Shown: positions 5,360 to 8,608 of the stretch, piece after piece | How positions within the stretch are numbered: the first letter of the stretch is position 1 | How the letters are laid out: every line of letters begins with the position of its first letter | Assembly: GCA_039583705.1 (NCBI GenBank) | Contig: JAVKSM010000124.1 | Span: 1-8,608, forward strand | Source of the DNA: JAVKSM01 sp039583705 | GTDB taxonomy: Bacteria > Actinomycetota > Actinomycetes > Mycobacteriales > Pseudonocardiaceae | Reading direction: 5' to 3' | Length of the DNA stretch: 8,608 bases | Translations under genes and position numbers: made by a program | The notes under the pieces: model-generated | Told to the model about the DNA's origin: nothing | The model's database searches: none | The model's input: the letters and a program-made list of their open reading frames with translations, nothing else

Positions 5360-6195
5360 TCGACTCGACCGGACTGTCGTCCCGGGTGTCTGGCGTGAGC
5401 CCGCGCGAGGTACCCGGCACGCCGCAATACGCTTCGGGCGTGGCCGACCGCGCCCGTTCCCTGTCTGGCGCAGACGTGGTGCATCGGACGCTGCGTGCGG
5501 AGCTGGAGGCGCTGCGCGAGCGACGGCCGGAAACGGTTCCCGTGGTGCTCGACGTCGGGGGTGGCAGCGGGGCGTGGGCCGTACCGCTGGCTTGCGAGGG
5601 TTGTCAGGTCACGGTGGTGGATCCCAGCCCGAACGCCCTGGCTGTCCTGCAACATCGGGCCAGGGAGGCCGGGGTGGCGCACCGGGTGGCGGCCCTGCAG
5701 GGTGACGTGGACTCGCTCGGCGACGCGGTGGGGGAGGGGCGCGCCGACCTGGTGCTGGGCCACGGCTTGCTCGAGGTCGTCGACGACCCGGCGGCCGCCG
5801 CCCGCGCGCTGGCCGTGGCGGTCGCCCCGGGTGGGGCGGTCTCGGTCCTCGTGGCGGGACGGTTCGCCGCGGTTCTGGGCCGGGCCATGGTGGGTCGGCT
5901 CGGAGAGGCGCGGCGGCTGCTCGCCGACCCTGACGGTCGGTGGGGCGAGGCGGACCCATTGCTGCGGCGGATGGACACCGGACGGTTGCGCGAACTCCTC
6001 GAGGGCCACGCCGGGCTGGTGGTCGAACAGGTCCAGGGCGACGGCGTGCTCGTCGACCTTGTGCCGGGCGCGGTCCTTGAGGCTGGTCCGTCCACTGTCG
6101 AGGATCTCGCGGAGCTGGAACGGCTGGCGGCCTGGCGGCCCCCGCTGCGCGACATCGCCAATCGGCTGCACGCACTGGCCCGCCGGCCCGGGTAG
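5356..6195 (+). CDS. class I SAM-dependent methyltransferase (CmoM/SmtA-like layout)
   Basis: A 279-residue enzyme with a Rossmann-type SAM fold. VVLDVGGGSG at 63-72 is motif I, VTVVDPSP at 85-92 has the acidic Asp89 at the end of strand 2, and GDVDSLGD at 116-123 is the adenine-side loop. LVLGHGLLEVVDDP at 132-145 is motif IV, and LAVAVAPGGAVSVLVAGRF at 152-170 is the strand and turn after it. The GHGLLEVVDDP block, the VxGRxxxxL segment and the C-terminal ELERLAAWRPPLRDIANRLH recall the layout of the tRNA cmo5U methyltransferase CmoM/SmtA. The substrate is not proven by this. GTG 5356 is chosen for its overlap with the HEPN stop; GTG 5395, giving MSPREVPGTPQY, is a reasonable alternative start. 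dinB follows after eight bases. No TTA codons are seen. Confidence 0.78.
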   Translation: MIDSTGLSSRVSGVSPREVPGTPQYASGVADRARSLSGADVVHRTLRAELEALRERRPETVPVVLDVGGGSGAWAVPLACEGCQVTVVDPSPNALAVLQHRAREAGVAHRVAALQGDVDSLGDAVGEGRADLVLGHGLLEVVDDPAAAARALAVAVAPGGAVSVLVAGRFAAVLGRAMVGRLGEARRLLADPDGRWGEADPLLRRMDTGRLRELLEGHAGLVVEQVQGDGVLVDLVPGAVLEAGPSTVEDLAELERLAAWRPPLRDIANRLHALARRPG

Positions 6196-6203
6196 CGGGG
6201 GCC

Positions 6204-7604
6204 ATGGTGGGGCGCAGCTCCGACGTCCGGCGGTTCAGCGCCGACCCGGCCCGCCACCCGGGTGGCCGGGGCGCCGAAGGGCCGGGCGGGTCAACGGGTC
6301 ACTTCGCGGGGACGTCGAGCCGGCAGGCACCCTGGCCGCCGAACGACACCGGCTGCACCGTGTTGCACGTCGATATGGATGCCTTCTACGCCTCTGTCGA
6401 GGTTTGTCGACGCCCGGAGCTGGCCGGCCTGCCCGTTGTCGTAGCCGGTGGCAGCAGCCGGGGTGTCGTGCTGTCCGCGACCTACCAGGCCCGCGCGTTC
6501 GGGGTTCGCTCGGCGATGCCGGTGGCACGAGCCCGTCGGCAGTGCCCGCAGGCGGTGTTCGTCCCGCCTGACTTCGCCCGCTACGCGCGGGTGAGCAACG
6601 GGGTGATGGCGATCTTCCGGTCGATCACCCCGCTGGTGCAGCCGCTCAGCCTCGACGAGGCGTTCCTCGACGTCGGCGGGGCGCTGCGTCGATTGGGGAG
6701 GAGCCCGGCCGGCGTCGGCGAGGAGATCCGGGCGCGGGTCGCCGACGAGCAGGGCATCCCCTGCTCGGTCGGCGTGGCGTCGAACCTGTTCGTCGCCAAG
6801 CTGGCCTCCGGGATGGCCAAGCCCGACGGGATGCTCGTCGTGCCGGCGGGTGCCGTGCTCGGGTTCCTGCGGCCGTTGCCGGTGAGCGCGCTGTGGGGAG
6901 TGGGCGAGCGCACCGCCGACATGCTGCGCTCACTCGGGCTCGAGACCGTCGGCGACCTCGCCGCCGCGCCCCTGTCCGTGCTGCGTCGTGCCGTGGGCGC
7001 CGCTGCGGCCACTCGGCTGCTCGCGCTTGCGCAGGGCCGTGACGAGCGCCGCGTCGTGCCGGGCGAGCCGGAGAAGTCGGTGGGGGCCGAGGAGACGTTC
7101 GAGGTCGACGTCACCGATGACGGGGCGTTGCTTCGCGAGCTGCTGCGGCTGTCTGAACGCACCGCTGCGACGCTCCGCGCCCGTGGCCTGTGCGGGCGTA
7201 CCGTGTCGATCAAGGTCAGGTTCGCCGACTTCACCACGGTGACCCGCTCCCGTACCCTGCTGGCGCCCACCGACGTCGGCCAAGAGGTGTACCGGACCGC
7301 TGCCTCCCTGCTTGGCGCGCTGGCCCCCCGGCCGCCGGTGCGCTTGGTGGGCGTGCGTGTCGAGCAGCTCCGTGGCATCAGCCAGCTCGCGGAGCAGCCG
7401 ACCCTCGACGCACCGGAGCACGGGCGGCGGCACGCGGAGCTGGCGGCCGATCTCGTGCGCTCCCGGTTCGGGGCTGCGGCGGTCCGGCCCGCGACGCTGC
7501 TCGGTGCCCGGGAGGTCCCGCCAGCCGGATCCGCGACGCCGCTCGGCGCCGGGGACGTCCCGGGTGTTGAGCCCGCAACGGCTCAGCAGGCCGATCTTGG
7601 ATGA
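6204..7604 (+). CDS. dinB: DNA polymerase IV (Y-family translesion polymerase)
   Basis: A 466-residue translesion polymerase that copies past damaged bases without proofreading. HVDMDAFYASVE at 55-66 carries the first metal ligand Asp57 and the steric-gate position Tyr62. VVLSATYQARAFGVRSAMP at 88-106 is the fingers segment that contacts the incoming nucleotide. PLSLDEAFLDV at 147-157 carries Asp151 and Glu152, completing the catalytic triad, and CSVGVASNLFVAKLAS at 187-202 follows. The helix-hairpin-helix thumb is near 226-285 (LWGVGERTADMLRSLGLETVGDL) and the little finger runs about 292-394. QPTLD at 398-402 could be a variant beta-clamp motif lacking the usual final Phe. ATG 6204 leaves about 50 low-complexity residues before the catalytic core; GTG 6360 would remove them but lacks a clear ribosome site. 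The C-terminal tail has a 14-residue tandem repeat. It is eight bases after the methyltransferase gene. Confidence 0.95.
   Translation: MVGRSSDVRRFSADPARHPGGRGAEGPGGSTGHFAGTSSRQAPWPPNDTGCTVLHVDMDAFYASVEVCRRPELAGLPVVVAGGSSRGVVLSATYQARAFGVRSAMPVARARRQCPQAVFVPPDFARYARVSNGVMAIFRSITPLVQPLSLDEAFLDVGGALRRLGRSPAGVGEEIRARVADEQGIPCSVGVASNLFVAKLASGMAKPDGMLVVPAGAVLGFLRPLPVSALWGVGERTADMLRSLGLETVGDLAAAPLSVLRRAVGAAAATRLLALAQGRDERRVVPGEPEKSVGAEETFEVDVTDDGALLRELLRLSERTAATLRARGLCGRTVSIKVRFADFTTVTRSRTLLAPTDVGQEVYRTAASLLGALAPRPPVRLVGVRVEQLRGISQLAEQPTLDAPEHGRRHAELAADLVRSRFGAAAVRPATLLGAREVPPAGSATPLGAGDVPGVEPATAQQADLG
7491..7574 (+). repeat. two-copy 42-bp tandem repeat in the 3' end of dinB
   Basis: Bases 7491-7532 and 7533-7574 encode ATLLGAREVPPAGS and ATPLGAGDVPGVEP, followed by AT again. 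The first 29 bases of the two units differ at only a few positions and the remainder is diverged. The repeat lies in the flexible tail after the little finger and keeps the frame. Confidence 0.6.
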
Positions 7605-7769
7605 CGACCCGGCCCGGGTTGAGATTTTCGGTATGGGAGTCGGCGCGGGTGGGTAGTCGGAAGGCAACGGTGCTCGTATCCTCGATGTGACATCCGCTTC
7701 ACGGACGTCCACCGGGTCCGGCGGCACCCCAATCGCCCGGTGCCCGAGACATGTGCCGGAGGAGAAGTC

Positions 7770-8156
7770 ATGCCACTCTCCGAGCACGAGCAGCGACTGC
7801 TCGACCAGATCGAGCGTGCGCTCTACGCCGAGGATCCCAAGTTCGCCTCCACGGTGCGTGCTGGCCGATTGCGTCGGCCGACCCGGCGCCGCCGCATCCA
7901 GGGCATCGCGCTGTTCGCCATCGGTGTCGTGCTCCTGGTGCTCGGTCTGGCGATCAGGACCACGTGGGTGGCGAACGTGCCGGTAATCAGCATCGCGGGC
8001 TTCCTGGCCATGTTCGCCGGGGCGGTGCTCGCGGTGACGTCGTCGGGAGCCAGGAAGCGGACCGGAGCCGGTACGGCACGCCCCGGCGAGCGGGAGCGCA
8101 GCAGGTTCACCAGCCGGATGGAGGAGCGCTTCCGTCGCCGCTTCGACCAGGACTGA
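7770..8156 (+). CDS. DUF3040 membrane protein
   Basis: A 128-residue protein beginning MPLSEHEQRLLDQIERALYAEDPKFA, the hallmark N-terminus of actinobacterial DUF3040 proteins. A basic stretch at 31-42 leads into two hydrophobic segments, about 43-63 (IQGIALFAIGVVLLVLGLAI) and 70-90. The C-terminal tail (94-128) is strongly basic with several Arg-rich clusters, suggesting both ends face the cytoplasm. The molecular function of the family is unknown. ATG 7770 is supported by GGAGGAG at 7758-7764, five bases upstream; an in-frame start at 7740 would add ten residues that do not match the family. The 165-base gap after dinB may hold a separate promoter, with TATCCT at 7677-7682 a weak -10 candidate, so membership in the SOS run is doubtful. 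It ends at a stem-loop shared with the convergent gene. Confidence 0.9.
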   Translation: MPLSEHEQRLLDQIERALYAEDPKFASTVRAGRLRRPTRRRRIQGIALFAIGVVLLVLGLAIRTTWVANVPVISIAGFLAMFAGAVLAVTSSGARKRTGAGTARPGERERSRFTSRMEERFRRRFDQD

Positions 8157-8186
8157 CGCACCGCGGCCTACCGCCACGGCAATGAA

Positions 8187-8204
8187 GACCGGCTTCGGCC
8201 GGTC
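8187..8204. terminator. bidirectional stem-loop terminator between convergent genes
   Basis: GACCGGC (8187-8193), a TTCG tetraloop (8194-8197) and GCCGGTC (8198-8204) form a perfect 7-bp stem with a very stable loop. It begins 30 bases after the DUF3040 stop and lies ten bases beyond the stop of the convergent gene ending at 8215. There is no T tract on either strand. Confidence 0.65.
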
Positions 8205-8214
8205 GCCCGCCGGC

Positions 8215-8607
8215 CTACCCGAGGCCGACCCGGGGCCCGCGATCCGGTTGGTCCTCGGCTCCCAGCGCCGGCGGCTCCTGGCCATCCCGCCGGAAGAGCA
8301 GCGAGCGCGGCAGTAGCCGCGCCCGCAAGCTCAGCGGCGCGCACCTGCGCAGGCTTGCCCGGACCCGGGCGACGGCCACGCCGACCTCGCTCCCGTCACC
8401 GCTGGCGGCGCCATACCAGCTCTGCTCAACGGCCCTGACGAGGCTGCGCAGCCCCTCTCTCCCGTCGGCGTCGAGCGCGTGGACCCGGACCAGCCGATCG
8501 GCCGCGACCCGCACCGTCTCGGTGGGGCACAGCGCGCTCCCGCGGTCGCGGGACTCGGCGAGCAGCTCGCGCCAGGCGGCTGCCGCCGCTGCCGGACCAC
8601 CAGCGGC
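8215..8607 (-). CDS. C-terminal end of a transglutaminase-like / DUF4129 membrane protein (5' part outside window)
   Basis: The frame is open to the right edge, so only the last 130 residues are present. They include WRELLAESRDRGSALCPTET, VRVAADRLVRVHALD, EGLRSLVRAVEQSWYG and, near the end, RARLLPRSLLF. This matches the cytoplasmic C-terminal DUF4129 region of TgpA-type transglutaminase-like membrane proteins, in which a helical domain with an RxLVxxxExxRY-like helix follows the last membrane segment. In actinobacteria such proteins commonly sit beside DUF58 and MoxR-ATPase genes; those genes would lie to the right and are not visible. The catalytic transglutaminase domain is also outside the window, so activity cannot be judged. 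The assignment rests on the C-terminal pattern and position. Confidence 0.6.
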   Translation of the reverse strand, partial: AAGGPAAAAAAWRELLAESRDRGSALCPTETVRVAADRLVRVHALDADGREGLRSLVRAVEQSWYGAASGDGSEVGVAVARVRASLRRCAPLSLRARLLPRSLLFRRDGQEPPALGAEDQPDRGPRVGLG

Positions 8608-8608
8608 G

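Noticed and set aside
4939..6171. 410-residue minus-strand frame
   Set aside because: Antisense to the HEPN and methyltransferase genes; Arg/His/Gln-rich shadow with no domain.
5495..6571. 358-residue plus-strand frame in another phase
   Set aside because: Trp/Arg/Cys-rich out-of-frame reading of the methyltransferase and dinB genes; it conflicts with both.
6930..8285. 451-residue minus-strand frame
   Set aside because: Antisense to dinB and DUF3040, both firmly identified; composition is that of a shadow frame.
1..8608. CRISPR arrays, tRNA or rRNA genes, insertion-sequence ends, integrase
   Set aside because: Looked for by eye on both strands; no repeated spacer structure, cloverleaf, terminal inverted repeats or transposase motifs were found.

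Overview
This is a GC-rich actinobacterial window, probably from the Micromonosporaceae (Micromonospora or Salinispora type). The lineage call is an inference from base composition, GTG starts overlapping the preceding TGA, and the gene order SAV_6107-type HEPN / methyltransferase / dinB / DUF3040 / transglutaminase-like protein. No sequence search was run.

Left part (1-2953), accessory in character. The window opens inside a GntR-family regulator, of which only the UTRA effector domain is visible; that domain carries an odd arginine-rich insertion. Then follow three tightly packed genes forming an ATP-grasp RiPP (graspetide) cassette of the tgmABC type. A 79-residue precursor peptide (tgmA, 592-831) is followed by an ATP-grasp ligase expected to make side-chain ester or amide cross-links (tgmB, 837-1811). 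A methyltransferase related to protein-isoaspartate O-methyltransferase comes last (tgmC, 1808-2953). The same trio makes the ester-linked, aspartimide-bearing peptide fuscimiditide in Thermobifida fusca. All three genes carry TTA leucine codons (five in total), while none was seen in the other genes of the window.

Middle part (2954-3682). About 730 bases hold no intact gene. They contain a region resembling the 5' end of tgmA, a 13-bp palindrome, and the frameshifted remnant of a small hypothetical gene. A near-perfect 14-bp direct repeat brackets most of this decayed stretch. It reads as the scarred edge between an accessory segment and the conserved chromosome.

Right part (3683-8608), conserved in character. 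A GNAT acetyltransferase lies on the minus strand. Divergent from it is a plus-strand run: a DUF6504-like small protein, a HEPN-domain protein, a class I SAM methyltransferase and DNA polymerase IV (dinB). A perfect actinobacterial LexA/SOS box (4410-4425) sits just downstream of a plausible promoter ahead of the first of these genes, so the run may be a DNA-damage-induced operon ending in dinB. A DUF3040 membrane protein follows with its own strong ribosome binding site. It ends at a perfect stem-loop shared with a convergent gene, the C-terminal end of a transglutaminase-like/DUF4129 protein that runs off the right edge.
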